Positions 14,292-24,313 of a stretch of DNA of 64,000 bases are shown piece after piece. The notes under the pieces are model-generated. The model was not told the DNA's origin. It did no database searches and saw only the letters and a program-made list of their open reading frames with translations. Position 1 is the first letter of the stretch. Each line of letters begins with the position of its first letter. Source of the DNA: Paracoccus sanguinis (lineage in GTDB: Bacteria; Pseudomonadota; Alphaproteobacteria; Rhodobacterales; Rhodobacteraceae). The stretch lies in contig NZ_FNNA01000001.1 of the NCBI RefSeq assembly GCF_900106665.1, positions 1,178,001-1,242,000 on the forward strand, read 5' to 3'. The position numbers and the translations under genes are program-made.

Positions 14292-16160
14292 ATGCGAATC
14301 TTCAAATTCTCTAACGATTCCGCGATCACTCGCCTTGCGCGTGTGGCGGTGTTGGCGCTGACACCTGTTGCAGCGATGCCGCTGGCAAGTGCCGCCGCAG
14401 CGTCGGACGGCCCCGCCCATGCCCTTGCAATGTATGGAAAACCGGCGCTTGCGGCCGACCTGACCGGCTTCCCTTACGTCAATCCCGACGCGCCCCGCGG
14501 GGGGACGATTCGCTTTGCCGAGCCGGGGGGCTTCGACTCGCTCAAACCGTGGGTGCTCAAGGGCAATGCGGCGTGGGGCGTGGGCGTCCACGTCACCGAA
14601 TCGCTGATGCTGCGGTCGATCGACGAGCCCTTCACCCTCTACTGCCTGCTCTGCGAGACGGTCGAGACCGACCCCGAGCGCAGCTGGGTCGAGTTCACCC
14701 TGCGCCCCGAGGCGAAGTTCTCGGACGGCAGCCCGGTGACGGTCGAGGACGTGATCTGGTCGCTCGAGACGCTGGGCACCAAGGGACACCCCCGCTACGC
14801 CGGCGCCTGGGCCAAGGTCGCCTCGGTCACGCCGGTCGGCGAGCGGGGGCTGCGCATCACCTTTGCCGAGAAGGACCGCGAGCTGCCGCTGCTGATGGGG
14901 CTGCGCCCGATCCTCAAGAAGGCGCAGTGGGAGGGGACGGATTTCGCCGCCTCGTCGCTGACCCCGCCGATCGGCAGCGGCGCCTATGTGGTGGACCGGG
15001 TCGATCCGGGCCGCGCGATCAGCTTTCGCCGCAACCCCGACTACTGGGGCAAGGACCTGCCGCTGACCCGCGGGCTCTGGAACTTCGACACCATCCGCTA
15101 CGACTATTTCGCCGACAGCAACGCCATGTTCCAGGCCTTCAAGGCCGGCGAGGTCGATGTCTGGCGCGAGCTGAACGGGGTGAAATGGGCGACGGAGTAC
15201 AACTTCCCCGCCATCACCTCGGGCGCGGTCGTCAAGGAAGAGATCCCGCACCAGCGCCCCTCGGGCATCATCGGGCTGGTGATGAACACCCGCTCGCCGC
15301 TGTTCGCCGACTGGCGGGTGCGGCAGGCGATGATCCTCGCCTTCAACTACCGCTTCATCGACATGACGCTGTCGGGCGGCACCGATCCGCGGATCGCCAG
15401 CTATTTCTCGAACTCGCCGCTGGCGATGGCGGCGGGGCCTGCGACGGGGCGCGAGGCCGAGTTGCTCGCCCCCTTCGCCGCCGACCTGCCCCCCGGCACG
15501 ATCGAGGGCTATGCCCTGCCCGAGGGGTCCGAGAAGCTGCTCGACCGCAAGGCGCTGCGCGAGGCGGTGGGGCTGCTGGGCGAGGCGGGGTGGACCGTCG
15601 CGCCGGACGGGGTGCTGCGCAACGCGGCCGGCGACGCCTTCGCGCCCGAGATCCTGCTCAACCAGTCGGGCAGCGCCATGCGCTCGGGCGCCGAGGTGCA
15701 GCAGATCGTGGATATCTACGTCGAGGCGCTGAAGCCGCTGGGGATCATGCCGCGGGTGACGGTGCTCGACAGCGCCCAATACGTCGAGCGGACCAACCGC
15801 TTCGCCTTCGACATGAGCTGGTACGAGCGCGGGCTGTCGCTGTCGCCGGGCAACGAGCAGTCGCTCTACTGGGGCAGCGCCAGCGCCGGGCAGGAGGGGT
15901 CGAAGAACTGGATGGGGGTCCGCTCGCCCGCCGTGGACGCGATGATCGACGAGGCGGTGAATGCCGCCTCGGCCGAGGATCACGTCGCCGCGGTCAAGGC
16001 GCTGGACCGGCTGCTGACGGCGGGACGCTATGTGATCCCGGTGAGCTATCCGCAGGTCAGCCGGATCGCCCACGCCCGCCGCCTGCGCCACCCCGAGCGC
16101 CTGCCGATCTACGGCGACTGGCCGGGGTTCCTGCCGGATGTGTGGTGGTCGGCCGAATAG
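14292..16160 (+). CDS. ABC transporter extracellular solute-binding protein, family 5 (YejA-like)
   Basis: Periplasmic oligopeptide-type receptor of 622 residues. The N-terminus has a signal peptide (about 1-36, LARVAVLALTPVAAMPLASAA). The mature part has family-5 features: NPDAPRGGTIRF near residue 60, the WVEFTLRPEAKFSDGSPVT segment near 134, YDYFADSNAMFQAFKAGEVD near 272 and WMGVRSPAVDAMIDEAVN near 541. The length and ALAMYGKPAL N-terminus match YejA-type proteins. No permease or ATPase genes follow, so the receptor is an orphan here. The start at 14292 gives the signal peptide; the upstream extension is Pro/Arg-rich and rejected. Confidence 0.9.
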   Translation: MRIFKFSNDSAITRLARVAVLALTPVAAMPLASAAAASDGPAHALAMYGKPALAADLTGFPYVNPDAPRGGTIRFAEPGGFDSLKPWVLKGNAAWGVGVHVTESLMLRSIDEPFTLYCLLCETVETDPERSWVEFTLRPEAKFSDGSPVTVEDVIWSLETLGTKGHPRYAGAWAKVASVTPVGERGLRITFAEKDRELPLLMGLRPILKKAQWEGTDFAASSLTPPIGSGAYVVDRVDPGRAISFRRNPDYWGKDLPLTRGLWNFDTIRYDYFADSNAMFQAFKAGEVDVWRELNGVKWATEYNFPAITSGAVVKEEIPHQRPSGIIGLVMNTRSPLFADWRVRQAMILAFNYRFIDMTLSGGTDPRIASYFSNSPLAMAAGPATGREAELLAPFAADLPPGTIEGYALPEGSEKLLDRKALREAVGLLGEAGWTVAPDGVLRNAAGDAFAPEILLNQSGSAMRSGAEVQQIVDIYVEALKPLGIMPRVTVLDSAQYVERTNRFAFDMSWYERGLSLSPGNEQSLYWGSASAGQEGSKNWMGVRSPAVDAMIDEAVNAASAEDHVAAVKALDRLLTAGRYVIPVSYPQVSRIAHARRLRHPERLPIYGDWPGFLPDVWWSAE

Positions 16161-16223
16161 CCCGCAGTCCGGCGGCGTGAGTTTTCGCCGGCCCGGGGCG
16201 GCAGGCCCCCGGTCAGGCTCCGG

Positions 16224-16565
16224 TCAGCGGTCGCCGTCGTCGGGATAATCGTCGTCATCCCCGAAGCGCGAGTCGTCGGCGTATTCGTCCTCGCCCTCGC
16301 CCACGTATTTCCCCGACAGCGCGATCGAGTGATTGTCGTGGGTCGGGTCCATGACGACGTCCGAGGGGATCTCGCCCGCCAGCCACTCCTTGATGTCGGC
16401 GCGGGCTTCCTCGGGGTCCATCTCGGTGATTTCGGCGATGTAGCGGATGAAGGCGCGCTGGTCGCCGTCGATCTCGTCCAGCATCGCCTCGTCGGCGTCT
16501 TCCCATTTCTCCTGGATCGCCTCGTAGAAAGCGGTCCAGTTTTCCTGCACATGCGACCAGCGCAT
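16224..16565 (-). CDS. Small acidic protein with CsbD-like N-terminus
   Basis: 113 residues, highly acidic, ending in a run rich in Asp (FGDDDDYPDDGDR). The N-terminus (MRWSHVQENWTAFYEAIQEKWEDADEAMLDEIDGDQ...) has the spaced Trp pattern and helical character of CsbD-like stress proteins, but the rest (ITEMDPEEARADIKEWLAG) is its own. GGAGAC ribosome site upstream. No function can be assigned; a soluble stress- or envelope-related role is only a guess from the CsbD resemblance. Confidence 0.7.
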   Translation of the reverse strand: MRWSHVQENWTAFYEAIQEKWEDADEAMLDEIDGDQRAFIRYIAEITEMDPEEARADIKEWLAGEIPSDVVMDPTHDNHSIALSGKYVGEGEDEYADDSRFGDDDDYPDDGDR

Positions 16566-16659
16566 CGACGTCTCCTTGTTCGATCACCCAGCCAACGACG
16601 CAACCCGGACCCGGTTCCCGCGTGCCGCGGCGTCGGCGCCCCGCGCAAGACCGGGCGGG

Positions 16660-17001
16660 TCAGACCGGGCGGATCAGCTTGCGCTCGAGCACCCGCAGCA
16701 CGGTGGGCAGGTCATGGCCGCGCTTGAGCACCTGCCCGTCCATGCCGACGACCGCATACATCCCCTGCGCCGCCCTGAGCCGCGGCCGCTTCTCGATCCG
16801 GTAGAGCGGGTTCTCGGCCGCCCGGCGAAAGACCGAGAACACCGCCATCTCGCGCAGGAACGACATCCCGTAGTCGCGCCACTCGCCCGCCGCGACCATG
16901 CGGCCGTAGAGCGACAGGATCACCCCCAGCTCGGCCCGGTCGAAGGCCACGACCTCGGCGGCGGGGTGCGGGAAGATCGGCTGGATCGGCTGGATCGTCA
17001 T
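16660..17001 (-). CDS. DUF2794 family protein
   Basis: 113 residues, full length for this family of unknown function that is widespread in Rhodobacterales and other alphaproteobacteria. The core is recognisable: LGVILSLYGRMVAAGEWRDYG (in part, near residue 26), AVFSVFRRAAENPLYRIEKR near 54 and GMYAVVGMDGQVLKRGHDL near 80. Follows panC by 58 bp on the same strand and may be co-transcribed with panB-panC. No membrane segment or signal peptide. Confidence 0.88.
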   Translation of the reverse strand: MTIQPIQPIFPHPAAEVVAFDRAELGVILSLYGRMVAAGEWRDYGMSFLREMAVFSVFRRAAENPLYRIEKRPRLRAAQGMYAVVGMDGQVLKRGHDLPTVLRVLERKLIRPV

Positions 17002-17059
17002 GGCGTCAGGTTGGCACCGCGCCGCCCAGCGATCAACGGCTATTCCGCGATCCCTTGGG

Positions 17060-17914
17060 TCACTCGCCCGCCGGCGCCGGAACCTCGACGTTGTCGATCA
17101 GCCGCACCGGCCCCAGCCAGGCGGCGGCGAGCAGCCGTGCCAACCCCTCGGCGCGGGTGAGCGGCGCCAGCGTCTCGGGGTGGCGCAGGTCGAGATACTC
17201 TACCCGCGAGAAGCCACAGTTGCGCATCGCGGCACGGGCGTCGTCGAGCACCCGCCCGACCTCCGCCCCCGCGGCCAGTTGCGCCGCCGCGCGCGAGAGC
17301 GCCGCGTAAAGCACCGGCGCGGTGGCGCGGTCGGCCACCGACAGCCGCGCGTTGCGTGACGAGAGCGCCAGCCCGTCCGCCTCGCGCAGCGTCGGGCAGG
17401 CGGCGATGGCGATGGGGATGTTCAGGTCCGCGACCAGCCGGCGCACGATCTGAAGTTGCTGCCAGTCCTTCTCGCCGAAGAACGCCCGGTCGGCGCCGGT
17501 CATCAGGAACAGCTTGGTCACGATGGTCGCCATGCCGTCGAAATGCCCGGGGCGGAAGTCGCCGCACATCCCCTCGCTCAGCCCGGCAACGTGGATCGAG
17601 GTCGCGAAGCCCGGCGGATAGACCTCGTCAACCCCCGGCGCGAAGAGCAGGTCCACTCCGGCCGGGCCCAGCACGGCGCGGTCGCGGTCCTCGGTGCGGG
17701 GGTAGTTCAGCAGGTCCTCGGCGCGGTCGAACTGGCGCGGGTTCACGAACAGCGTGACGATCACCCGGTCGCAGGCCGCGCGGGCGGCGGCGACGAGAGA
17801 CAGGTGGCCGTCATGCAGCGCGCCCATCGTGGGGACCACGGCGACGGTCTCGTCGGCCGCGCGCCAGTGGGCCACGGCGGCGCGCAGATCGGTGAGGGAG
17901 CGGGCGACCTGCAT
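17060..17914 (-). CDS. panC: Pantothenate synthetase
   Basis: Joins pantoate and beta-alanine with ATP, the last step of pantothenate synthesis. 284 residues, typical. Nucleotide-binding signature [16 protein letters not shown] (near residue 29) with the His-x-Gly-His pair. Pantoate-site segments [14 protein letters not shown] near 145 and [12 protein letters not shown] near 164, and the KMSKS-like [11 protein letters not shown] near 194. Its start codon overlaps the panB stop by one base (TGATG), so panB and panC are coupled. Confidence 0.96.
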   Translation of the reverse strand: MQVARSLTDLRAAVAHWRAADETVAVVPTMGALHDGHLSLVAAARAACDRVIVTLFVNPRQFDRAEDLLNYPRTEDRDRAVLGPAGVDLLFAPGVDEVYPPGFATSIHVAGLSEGMCGDFRPGHFDGMATIVTKLFLMTGADRAFFGEKDWQQLQIVRRLVADLNIPIAIAACPTLREADGLALSSRNARLSVADRATAPVLYAALSRAAAQLAAGAEVGRVLDDARAAMRNCGFSRVEYLDLRHPETLAPLTRAEGLARLLAAAWLGPVRLIDNVEVPAPAGE

Positions 17915-18735
17915 CAGCGGACCTCATCGGCAAAGACGTGCTCGGGACCCGGGAAGCGGCGGTCCCGCACGTCGGCGGCATAGGCGGCGATCGCCTCGGC
18001 GGCGGCGGTGCCCAGCTCGGCATAGCGGCGCACGAAGCGGGGGCGGAAGTCGGTGAAGAGGCCCAGCATGTCGTCGATGACGAGGATCTGCCCGTCGCAC
18101 GCGGCCGAGGCGCCGATGCCGATGGTGGGCACCGCGATCTCGGCGGTGATCCGGCGGGCGAGGCTGTCGGGCAGCTTCTCCAGCACCACGGCAAAGGCCC
18201 CCGCCGCGGCCACTGCCGCCGCGTCGGCGGCGATGCGGGCGGCGTCGGCGCCGCGGCCCTGCACCTTGTAGCCGCCGAGCGCGTTGACCGCCTGCGGCGT
18301 CAGTCCGACATGGCCCATGACCGGGATGCCGCGGGCGGTGAGGAAGCGGATGGTCTCGGCCATGTGCGCCCCGCCCTCGAGCTTGACCGCCCCGGCGCCG
18401 GTCTCGGCCAGCACCCGCGCGGCGGTGGCGAAGGCCTGGGCGGGGCTTTCCTCGTAGCTGCCGAAGGGCAGGTCCACGACGACCAGCGCGCGGGCGGCGC
18501 CGCGCATCACCGCCTGCCCGTGGGCGATCATCATCTCGGTCGTGACGCCGAGCGTCGAGGGCAGGCCGTAGACCACCATCCCGAGGCTGTCGCCGACGAG
18601 TATCACGTCGCAGGCCGCATCCGCGAGCCGCGCCACCGGGGTGGTATAGGCGGTGAGGCAGACGAGGGGCTGGCCGCCCTTGGCGGCCGAGATGTCGGGC
18701 GGGGTGATCCGCCGGACCGCTGCGCTGACGCTCAT
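17914..18735 (-). CDS. panB: 3-methyl-2-oxobutanoate hydroxymethyltransferase
   Basis: Transfers a hydroxymethyl group from methylene-tetrahydrofolate to ketoisovalerate, giving ketopantoate. 273 residues. Metal- and substrate-site motifs are [16 protein letters not shown] (near residue 45), [13 protein letters not shown] near 119 and [12 protein letters not shown] near 141. TIM-barrel enzyme of the cytosol. First gene of panB-panC. A 166-bp gap separates it from the mtaB stop and contains a 22-base motif shared with the region before the P1 peptidase gene. Confidence 0.96.
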   Translation of the reverse strand: MSVSAAVRRITPPDISAAKGGQPLVCLTAYTTPVARLADAACDVILVGDSLGMVVYGLPSTLGVTTEMMIAHGQAVMRGAARALVVVDLPFGSYEESPAQAFATAARVLAETGAGAVKLEGGAHMAETIRFLTARGIPVMGHVGLTPQAVNALGGYKVQGRGADAARIAADAAAVAAAGAFAVVLEKLPDSLARRITAEIAVPTIGIGASAACDGQILVIDDMLGLFTDFRPRFVRRYAELGTAAAEAIAAYAADVRDRRFPGPEHVFADEVR

Positions 18736-18871
18736 GGCAAACCCCCTCCTCGCCGGACCGTTGCGGGGTTCTAGCGGGATCGCGGCAAAAAGACAGGATG
18801 TCGTTGCGGCGGGATGGCGTCTGCGCCGCAGCGGGGGTTCGCCCGGTGGACGGAGGCGTTCGCCCCTTCAG

Positions 18872-18893
18872 GATATTTGTGCAGGACAGAACG
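18872..18893 (+). repeat. 22-base intergenic motif, copy 1
   Basis: GATATTTGTGCAGGACAGAA (plus CG) lies between panB and mtaB, nine bases beyond the mtaB stop. It matches the motif at 46510-46531 at 19 of 22 positions. Both copies are intergenic. It may be a dispersed element of this lineage. Confidence 0.5.
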
Positions 18894-18901
18894 GGGCGCG
18901 G

Positions 18902-20152
18902 TCAGGCGGCCAAGCGGGCGCCGTCGTGGGCGCGGATTGTGACCTCGATCAGCGCGCCCTCGGGCTGGTCGCGGTCAAAGGCGACCTCGGTGAACTGTTC
19001 GGTGCGGCCGAGGCGCGGGCCTTCGGTCAGGACGCTGTGGCGCTGGCCGACCTGGGCGGAGAGGTGGGCGGCCAGCGCCGCCGCGCCCGCCGCCCGCAGC
19101 CGCGCGGCGCGGTCGCGGATCGCCGGGCCGAGGACGGCGGGCATCCGCGCCGCCGGGGTGCCCTTGCGGGGGCTGTAGGGGAAGACGTGCAGGAAGCTCA
19201 GCCCGCAGTCGTCCACCAGTCGCAGCGAGTTCTCGAAATGCGCCTCGGTCTCGGTCGGGAAGCCGGCGATGATGTCGGCCCCGAAGACGATGTCGGGGCG
19301 CAGGCGGCGCGCCTCCTCGCAGAAGCGGATGGCGTCGTCGCGCAGGTGGCGGCGCTTCATCCGCTTGAGGATCAGGTCGTCGCCGTGCTGCAAGGACAGG
19401 TGCAGGTGCGGCATGAGGCGCGGCTCGGTGGCGATCGCCTCCATCAGCTCGGGGTCGGCCTCGATCGAATCGATCGAACTGATCCGCAGCCGCGGCAGGT
19501 CCGGGACCATCCGCAGGATGCGCCGCACGAGGTTGCCCAGCCGCGGCGTCCCCGGCAGGTCGGCGCCCCATGAGGTCAGGTCGACGCCGGTCAGCACCAC
19601 CTCGTTGAAGCCGCGGTCGCGCAGGCGGCGGATCTGGTCCACCACCACCCCGGCCGGGACCGAGCGTGAGTTGCCGCGGCCGAAGGGGATGATGCAGAAG
19701 GTGCAGCGGTGGTCGCAGCCGTTCTGGACCTGCACATAGGCGCGGTGGCGGCCGAAGCCGTCGATCAGGTGGCCGGCGGTTTCCCGCACCGACATGATGT
19801 CGTCGACCATCACCCGCTCGGTGCCATAGTCGGGCGCGGCGAGGCCCGCCCAGGTCGCGGGCTGCATCTTCTCGTGGTTGCCGATGACGCGGGCGACCTC
19901 GGGCATGGCGGCGAAGGTCTCGGGCTCGGTCTGGGCCGCGCAGCCGGTGACGATGATCGGCGCGCCGGGGTTCTCGCGCGCCAGGCGGCGGATTTCCTGG
20001 CGGGCCTTGCGCACCGCTTCGGCGGTGACGGCGCAGGTGTTGACGATCACCGCACCGGTGAGCCCGGCGCTTTCGGCCATCTCGCGCATCGCCTCGGATT
20101 CATAGGCGTTGAGGCGGCAGCCGAGGGTGGCGAGGATCGGGGCGCCGCTCAT
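18902..20152 (-). CDS. mtaB: tRNA t6A37 methylthiotransferase (MtaB)
   Basis: Radical-SAM enzyme adding a methylthio group to threonylcarbamoyl-adenosine-37 of tRNA. 416 residues. N-terminal UPF0004 domain with the three cluster cysteines in [21 protein letters not shown] and [10 protein letters not shown]. Radical SAM motif [15 protein letters not shown] near residue 147. C-terminal TRAM-like part ends at AHDGARLAA. The ATG at 20152 overlaps the dapF stop (ATGA), so dapF and mtaB are coupled. Longer upstream frames belong to dapF territory and were rejected. Confidence 0.95.
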   Translation of the reverse strand: MSGAPILATLGCRLNAYESEAMREMAESAGLTGAVIVNTCAVTAEAVRKARQEIRRLARENPGAPIIVTGCAAQTEPETFAAMPEVARVIGNHEKMQPATWAGLAAPDYGTERVMVDDIMSVRETAGHLIDGFGRHRAYVQVQNGCDHRCTFCIIPFGRGNSRSVPAGVVVDQIRRLRDRGFNEVVLTGVDLTSWGADLPGTPRLGNLVRRILRMVPDLPRLRISSIDSIEADPELMEAIATEPRLMPHLHLSLQHGDDLILKRMKRRHLRDDAIRFCEEARRLRPDIVFGADIIAGFPTETEAHFENSLRLVDDCGLSFLHVFPYSPRKGTPAARMPAVLGPAIRDRAARLRAAGAAALAAHLSAQVGQRHSVLTEGPRLGRTEQFTEVAFDRDQPEGALIEVTIRAHDGARLAA

Positions 20153-20988
20153 CGGGCGGCCTCGGCCAGCCAGTCGGCGTCGAGCGTGCCCTCGAACACC
20201 GTGGCCACCGGGCCGGTCAGCCACACCCCGTCGTCGCGCCAGTCCACCCCCAGCGTGCCGCCGTCGAGGTCGAGCGTCACCCGCCGCCCCGTCAGCCCGC
20301 GCCGATGCGCCGCCACCGCAGTCGCGCAAGCGCCCGAGCCGCAGGCAAGCGTGACGCCGGTGCCGCGTTCCCACACCCGCATCCTGAGCCGGTCGGGGCC
20401 GGTGAGGCTGGCGAACTCGACATTCGTGCGCTGGGGGAACAGCGGGTCGTGCTCGACCTGCGGCCCGAGGGTGGTCAAGGGCGCGGTCTCGGCATCGGGG
20501 ACGAAGAACACCGCGTGGGGGTTGCCCATGCCGACCGCCGCCGGGTCGCCGTCAAGCGGCAGGCGGGCGGTGTCCATCGCGCGCGCCAGCGGCACCGCGT
20601 CCCAGTCGAGCTGCGGGGCGCCCATGTTGACCCAGACGGCGTCACCCTCGCGCACCGTCGTCAGCATCCCGCGGCGGGTGGCAAAGCGCAGGCTGTCGCG
20701 GCCCAGCGCGCCCATCATCCGCGCCGCCACGCAGCGCGAGGCGTTGCCGCAGGCCCCCGCCTCGGACCCGTCGGCATTCCAGAACACCAGCCGATAGTCG
20801 GCGTCGGGGTCGGGCAGGATCTCGGCCAGCTGGTCGAACCCCACGCCGCGGTGGCGGTCGCCGATGGCCCGCGCCAGCGCCGGAGTCACCCGACCGGCGC
20901 CCGGCGCGCGGGCATCGATGACGACGAAATCATTGCCCGCTCCGTGCATCTTGACGAAGGGCAGGCCGGGGGTGGGGCGGTGGTTCAT
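20149..20988 (-). CDS. dapF: Diaminopimelate epimerase
   Basis: Interconverts LL- and meso-diaminopimelate for lysine and peptidoglycan. 279 residues, typical. The N-terminal [15 protein letters not shown] is followed by the two catalytic-cysteine motifs [13 protein letters not shown] (near residue 78) and [15 protein letters not shown] (near 221). The ATG at 20988 gives the family N-terminus. Operon with mtaB. dapA, an earlier pathway gene, lies at 30.7 kb. Confidence 0.96.
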   Translation of the reverse strand: MNHRPTPGLPFVKMHGAGNDFVVIDARAPGAGRVTPALARAIGDRHRGVGFDQLAEILPDPDADYRLVFWNADGSEAGACGNASRCVAARMMGALGRDSLRFATRRGMLTTVREGDAVWVNMGAPQLDWDAVPLARAMDTARLPLDGDPAAVGMGNPHAVFFVPDAETAPLTTLGPQVEHDPLFPQRTNVEFASLTGPDRLRMRVWERGTGVTLACGSGACATAVAAHRRGLTGRRVTLDLDGGTLGVDWRDDGVWLTGPVATVFEGTLDADWLAEAAR

Positions 20989-21042
20989 CGCGGCGATATA
21001 CGGTCGCGCTCGTGATTCCGCCAGTGGGGCGCGATTTTCCCC

Positions 21043-21071
21043 TTGACCCCCCCGTGCACCATCCCTAATCA
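21043..21071 (+). promoter_or_regulatory. Promoter of tRNA-Lys
   Basis: TTGACC (21043-21048), a 17-bp spacer and TAATCA (21066-21071) end 13 bp before the tRNA 5' end. Good sigma-70 spacing and a position suiting a short 5' leader. Confidence 0.65.
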
Positions 21072-21084
21072 GGCGCCCTGTGTT

Positions 21085-21160
21085 GGGCCCATAGCTCAGT
21101 TGGTAGAGCAACTGACTTTTAATCAGTGGGTCACAGGTTCGAATCCTGTTGGGCTCACCA
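21085..21160 (+). tRNA. tRNA-Lys (anticodon UUU)
   Basis: A 76-base cloverleaf. The acceptor stem GGGCCCA pairs with TGGGCTC, with one G-T pair. D-arm TAGCTCAGTTGGTAGAGCA, anticodon stem ACTGA/TCAGT with loop CTTTTAA (anticodon at 21118-21120), T-arm ACAGGTTCGAATCCTGT. The CCA end is encoded. It lies in the divergent gap after dapF and shows no adjacent integrase or attachment-site duplication. Confidence 0.97.
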
Positions 21161-21213
21161 CTGTTCCTCCTGCCATCCGCAGGTGCACACGCACCGCCCG
21201 TTCGGGCCGCCGG

Positions 21214-21657
21214 TCACACTGCGCGGTCGAACTTGGTGGACAGGTGCACGAGGCTCTCGGACGAGCGCACGCCTGTCAGGTGGCCAATCTGGTCCAGCAC
21301 CTCGTCCAGTTCGACCGTCGAGGCGCAGGCGAGCTGCAGCAGCAGGTCCACCCGCCCGCTGGTCGAATGCACCCGCTCGACCGACGGGATCGCCTTGAGC
21401 CGGCCGAGGATCGCCGGCTGGGCGCGCGGCTCGATGGTCAGCAGGCAGGTGGCGCGGATGCGGGTGACGCGGGCGGCCTCGCCCAGCTTCAGCGTATAGC
21501 CGGCGATCACGCCCGAGGTCTCGAGCCGCTCGAGCCGGGCCTGCACGGTCGAGCGCGCCAGCTTGAGCCGCCGGGCCAGCACCGCCACCGACATCCGGGC
21601 GTCCTGTCCCAGATGCGAAAGGATCGCGCGGTCGGTGTCGTCCACGGCTGGCCTCAT
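21214..21657 (-). CDS. Lrp/AsnC family transcriptional regulator
   Basis: 147-residue Lrp/AsnC regulator. Helix-turn-helix at about 5-52 (DDTDRAILSHLGQDARMSVA, then LARSTVQARLERLETSGVI). RAM domain at about 65-140 with VERVHSTSGRVDLLLQLAC. The ATG at 21657 gives the standard N-terminus; an upstream extension is not family-like. It is divergent from the ornithine decarboxylase gene with 148 bp between, and probably controls it in response to an amino acid. Confidence 0.9.
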   Translation of the reverse strand: MRPAVDDTDRAILSHLGQDARMSVAVLARRLKLARSTVQARLERLETSGVIAGYTLKLGEAARVTRIRATCLLTIEPRAQPAILGRLKAIPSVERVHSTSGRVDLLLQLACASTVELDEVLDQIGHLTGVRSSESLVHLSTKFDRAV

Positions 21658-21805
21658 CCCTGCCGGTTTCGCCGACGATCCGCCGGTCATGCCGGTCAGA
21701 TTAACGCCGCCAGCGCGACATTCCACCCTTTTCATCGCTGAAATTGCGCCGCATAGCGCCGATCCTGCGTTGGCTGGCAACGCACCGCGACCGAAAGGAT
21801 CACGC

Positions 21806-22963
21806 ATGGGACTGACCGAGGGCCATCAGGCCAAGACCGTCTGGGAAAATCCGGCCGAGATCGTCCGCAGTCTCAGGCCCGAGAACCCGGTGCTGGTCTT
21901 TGCCCCGACCGTCCTGCAGGACCGTGCGCGCCAGTTCCTCGCCGGTTTTCCGGGGCTCGTCACCTATGCGGTCAAGTCGAACCCGGACGAGGCAGTGATC
22001 ACCAACCTCGTCGCCGCCGGCATCCGCGGCTTCGACGTGGCCTCGCCCTATGAGATCGACCTGATCACCCGCCTCGCCCCGCAGGCGGCGCGGCACTATC
22101 ACAACCCGGTCCGCTCGACCGCCGAGATCGCCCATGCCGTCGCCGCGGGGATCAAGGCGTGGTCGGTGGACAGCCGCTCCGAGCTCGACAAGCTGTTCGC
22201 GCAGGTGCCGACCAAGGGCTGCGAGATCTCGCCGCGGTTCAAACTGCCGGTGGTGGGTGCGGCCTATGACTTCGGCTCGAAGTTCGGCGGCACGCCCGAG
22301 TTGACCGCCGAGCTGCTGCGCGAGGTCGCGGCGCGCGGCTACATCGCCTCGCTGACCTTCCACCCCGGCACGCAATGCGTCGATCCCGGCGCGTGGGAGC
22401 ATTACATCCGCACCGCCCGCGACATCGCCGACCTTGCCGGGGTCATGCCGAAGCGGCTGAACGTTGGCGGCGGCTTCCCCTCGTGGCGCGTCCACGGGGT
22501 CGAGCCCGACCTGCCGGCGATCTTCGAGCGGATCGGCGCCACCACCGCCGAGGTCTTCGGCGCCGACGCGCCCGAGCTGGTGTGCGAGCCCGGCCGCGGC
22601 ATCTGCGCCGACGCCTTCGCCATCATCGCGCGCGTCAAGGCGGTGCGCGACGGCGGCGCGGTGTTCCTGAACGACGGGGTCTATGGCGGGCTGAACGAGC
22701 TGCCGGTGATCGGCAACCTCGACCGGCTCGAGGTGCTGACCCCCGAGGGCCGCCGCCGCACCGGCCCGGATGCGGGCCGCGTGGTCTTCGGCCCGACATG
22801 CGATTCGGTCGACCGTCTGCCGGGCGAGCTGATGCTGCCGGGCGACATCGCCGAGGGCGACTATCTCGTCATCAACGGCGCGGGCGCCTATTCGGTCGTC
22901 ACCAACACCCGGTTCAACGGCTTCGGCGAGATGCGGCAGTTGACGGTGATGGGGTTCGCCTGA
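21806..22963 (+). CDS. Ornithine/lysine decarboxylase, PLP fold type III
   Basis: Makes putrescine (or cadaverine) from ornithine (or lysine). 385 residues, an alanine-racemase-fold basic amino acid decarboxylase. The PLP lysine is in TYAVKSNPDEAV (near residue 55). Further signatures are SLTFHPGTQC near 183, VGGGFPSW near 222, CEPGRGICADAF near 258 and the FGPTCDSVD active-site cysteine near 333. GAAAGGA ribosome site precedes the ATG at 21806. An adjacent divergent Lrp gene suggests control by the substrate. Ornithine versus lysine preference cannot be fixed from sequence alone. Confidence 0.92.
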   Translation: MGLTEGHQAKTVWENPAEIVRSLRPENPVLVFAPTVLQDRARQFLAGFPGLVTYAVKSNPDEAVITNLVAAGIRGFDVASPYEIDLITRLAPQAARHYHNPVRSTAEIAHAVAAGIKAWSVDSRSELDKLFAQVPTKGCEISPRFKLPVVGAAYDFGSKFGGTPELTAELLREVAARGYIASLTFHPGTQCVDPGAWEHYIRTARDIADLAGVMPKRLNVGGGFPSWRVHGVEPDLPAIFERIGATTAEVFGADAPELVCEPGRGICADAFAIIARVKAVRDGGAVFLNDGVYGGLNELPVIGNLDRLEVLTPEGRRRTGPDAGRVVFGPTCDSVDRLPGELMLPGDIAEGDYLVINGAGAYSVVTNTRFNGFGEMRQLTVMGFA

Positions 22964-23038
22964 CCTTTCGGTCAGGTTCGGGGCGGCCGGCGCGGAAACG
23001 TTAGCCGATCCGCAACCTATCGGGTGCATCATGGGCCT

Positions 23039-24094
23039 ATGAGCACCCGCGCCCCGATTCCCCACGTCATCCTGATGGATGGCACGCTCGCCACGCTGGG
23101 CGGGCCGCGGTCGAGCCATATCGCCACGATCCGCCGGCTGGTCCGCAAGGCCGGCCCGGTGCGGGTGCATTACGCCAGCGGCCTGCACTGGGACAGCTGG
23201 CGCAGCGCGCGGGCGGTGTTCACCGGGCAGGGGATCGAAGACCGCATCGCCGCCGCCTACGGCTGGCTCGCCAGCAGCTGGCGGCCGGGCGACCCGATCT
23301 TCATCTTCGGCTACTCGCGCGGTGCCTTCACCGCGCGCTCGCTCGCCGGGATGATCGGGCGGGTCGGGCTGCTCACCCCGCGCCACGCGACCGAGCGCAA
23401 CACGCGGCTCGCCTGGCGGCTCTACCAGCGCGGCGGGCAGGAGCGGACGCTCGCCGGCTTTCGCCGCCGCTGCCATGCGGAGGTGACGATCGAGATGGTC
23501 GGGGTCTTCGACACGGTGGCCGCGCTCGGCGTGCGCCTGCCGCTGGTGTGGATGCTGACCGAGGGACAGCACCGGTTCCACGACCACCGGCTGGGCGGGC
23601 ACGTCCGCTTCGGCGCGCAGGCGCTGGGGCTGGACGAGACCCGGGCGGTGTTCCAGCCGATCCTGTGGGACGCGGCCGAGGCCGACCGCGTCGAGCAGCG
23701 CTGGTTCCGGGGCTGCCACGCCGACATCGGCGGGCAGCTGAACGGGCACGAGGCGGGGCGGCCGCTCGCCAACATCCCGCTGGTCTGGATGCTCGACCAC
23801 GCCGCGGCGCGCGGGCTGCCCCTGCCTGAGGGCTGGCGGGCGCAGTTCCCCCGCTACGTGACCGCGCCCTCGGTCGGCTCATGGGCGGGCTGGGGGATGG
23901 CGTTCCTGCTGCGGGTCCCGCGCACGGTGGGGACCGCGGGCGACCTGCTGCACCCCTCGGTCCCGCTGCCCTACCACGGCCCGGCGCTGCTCGTGGACGA
24001 GACCCGCCGCCGCCCCCTCCGCCGGCTGCGCCGCCCCCGCGCCGAGCCCCTCCGCCGCGCCGCCCGACGCTGGTCGCGGGCGCAGGGGGAGTGA
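23039..24094 (+). CDS. DUF2235 alpha/beta-hydrolase-like protein
   Basis: 351 residues, the DUF2235 fold found alone and in Tle1-type phospholipases. The nucleophile motif is FGYSRGAFTARSLAGMIGR (Gly-x-Ser-x-Gly, near residue 89). Other family segments are HVILMDGTLATLGG at the N-terminus, EMVGVFDTVAALGVRLP near 158 and WFRGCHADIGGQLNG near 222, supplying probable Asp and His. No signal peptide. No type VI secretion genes are nearby, so it is probably a housekeeping cytosolic hydrolase. The substrate is unknown. A 219-bp GC-rich gap follows with nothing recognised in it. Confidence 0.87.
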   Translation: MSTRAPIPHVILMDGTLATLGGPRSSHIATIRRLVRKAGPVRVHYASGLHWDSWRSARAVFTGQGIEDRIAAAYGWLASSWRPGDPIFIFGYSRGAFTARSLAGMIGRVGLLTPRHATERNTRLAWRLYQRGGQERTLAGFRRRCHAEVTIEMVGVFDTVAALGVRLPLVWMLTEGQHRFHDHRLGGHVRFGAQALGLDETRAVFQPILWDAAEADRVEQRWFRGCHADIGGQLNGHEAGRPLANIPLVWMLDHAAARGLPLPEGWRAQFPRYVTAPSVGSWAGWGMAFLLRVPRTVGTAGDLLHPSVPLPYHGPALLVDETRRRPLRRLRRPRAEPLRRAARRWSRAQGE

Positions 24095-24313
24095 GGGGGG
24101 GGGGTGGAGGGGAGGGGCGATGGCGCGAGGAGTGGCGACCGCGGAAGCTCGGCCGATGTCGTCGCCAGAGCGGCGATTTCACTCGCACAGCAAGGCCGCG
24201 CCGGACCGAACCGGCGCTGCATCAAAGCCGGTCGCAGCACTGCACGCTCGGGCGGCGCAACCCCAGAGGCCTCAGCCCGCCCCCACCCCAGCCCGCCCTC
24301 ACTCCAGCCCGCC

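Noticed and set aside
14142-16091. Long minus-strand open frame of about 650 codons opposite the solute-binding protein gene
   Set aside because: It is antisense to a clear family-5 binding protein; its translation is Arg/Gly/His-rich without motifs, as expected for a shadow frame in GC-rich DNA.
21085-21160. tRNA-Lys as an integration site for a genomic island
   Set aside because: No integrase and no duplicated tRNA 3' end is seen nearby; the flanking genes are ordinary.
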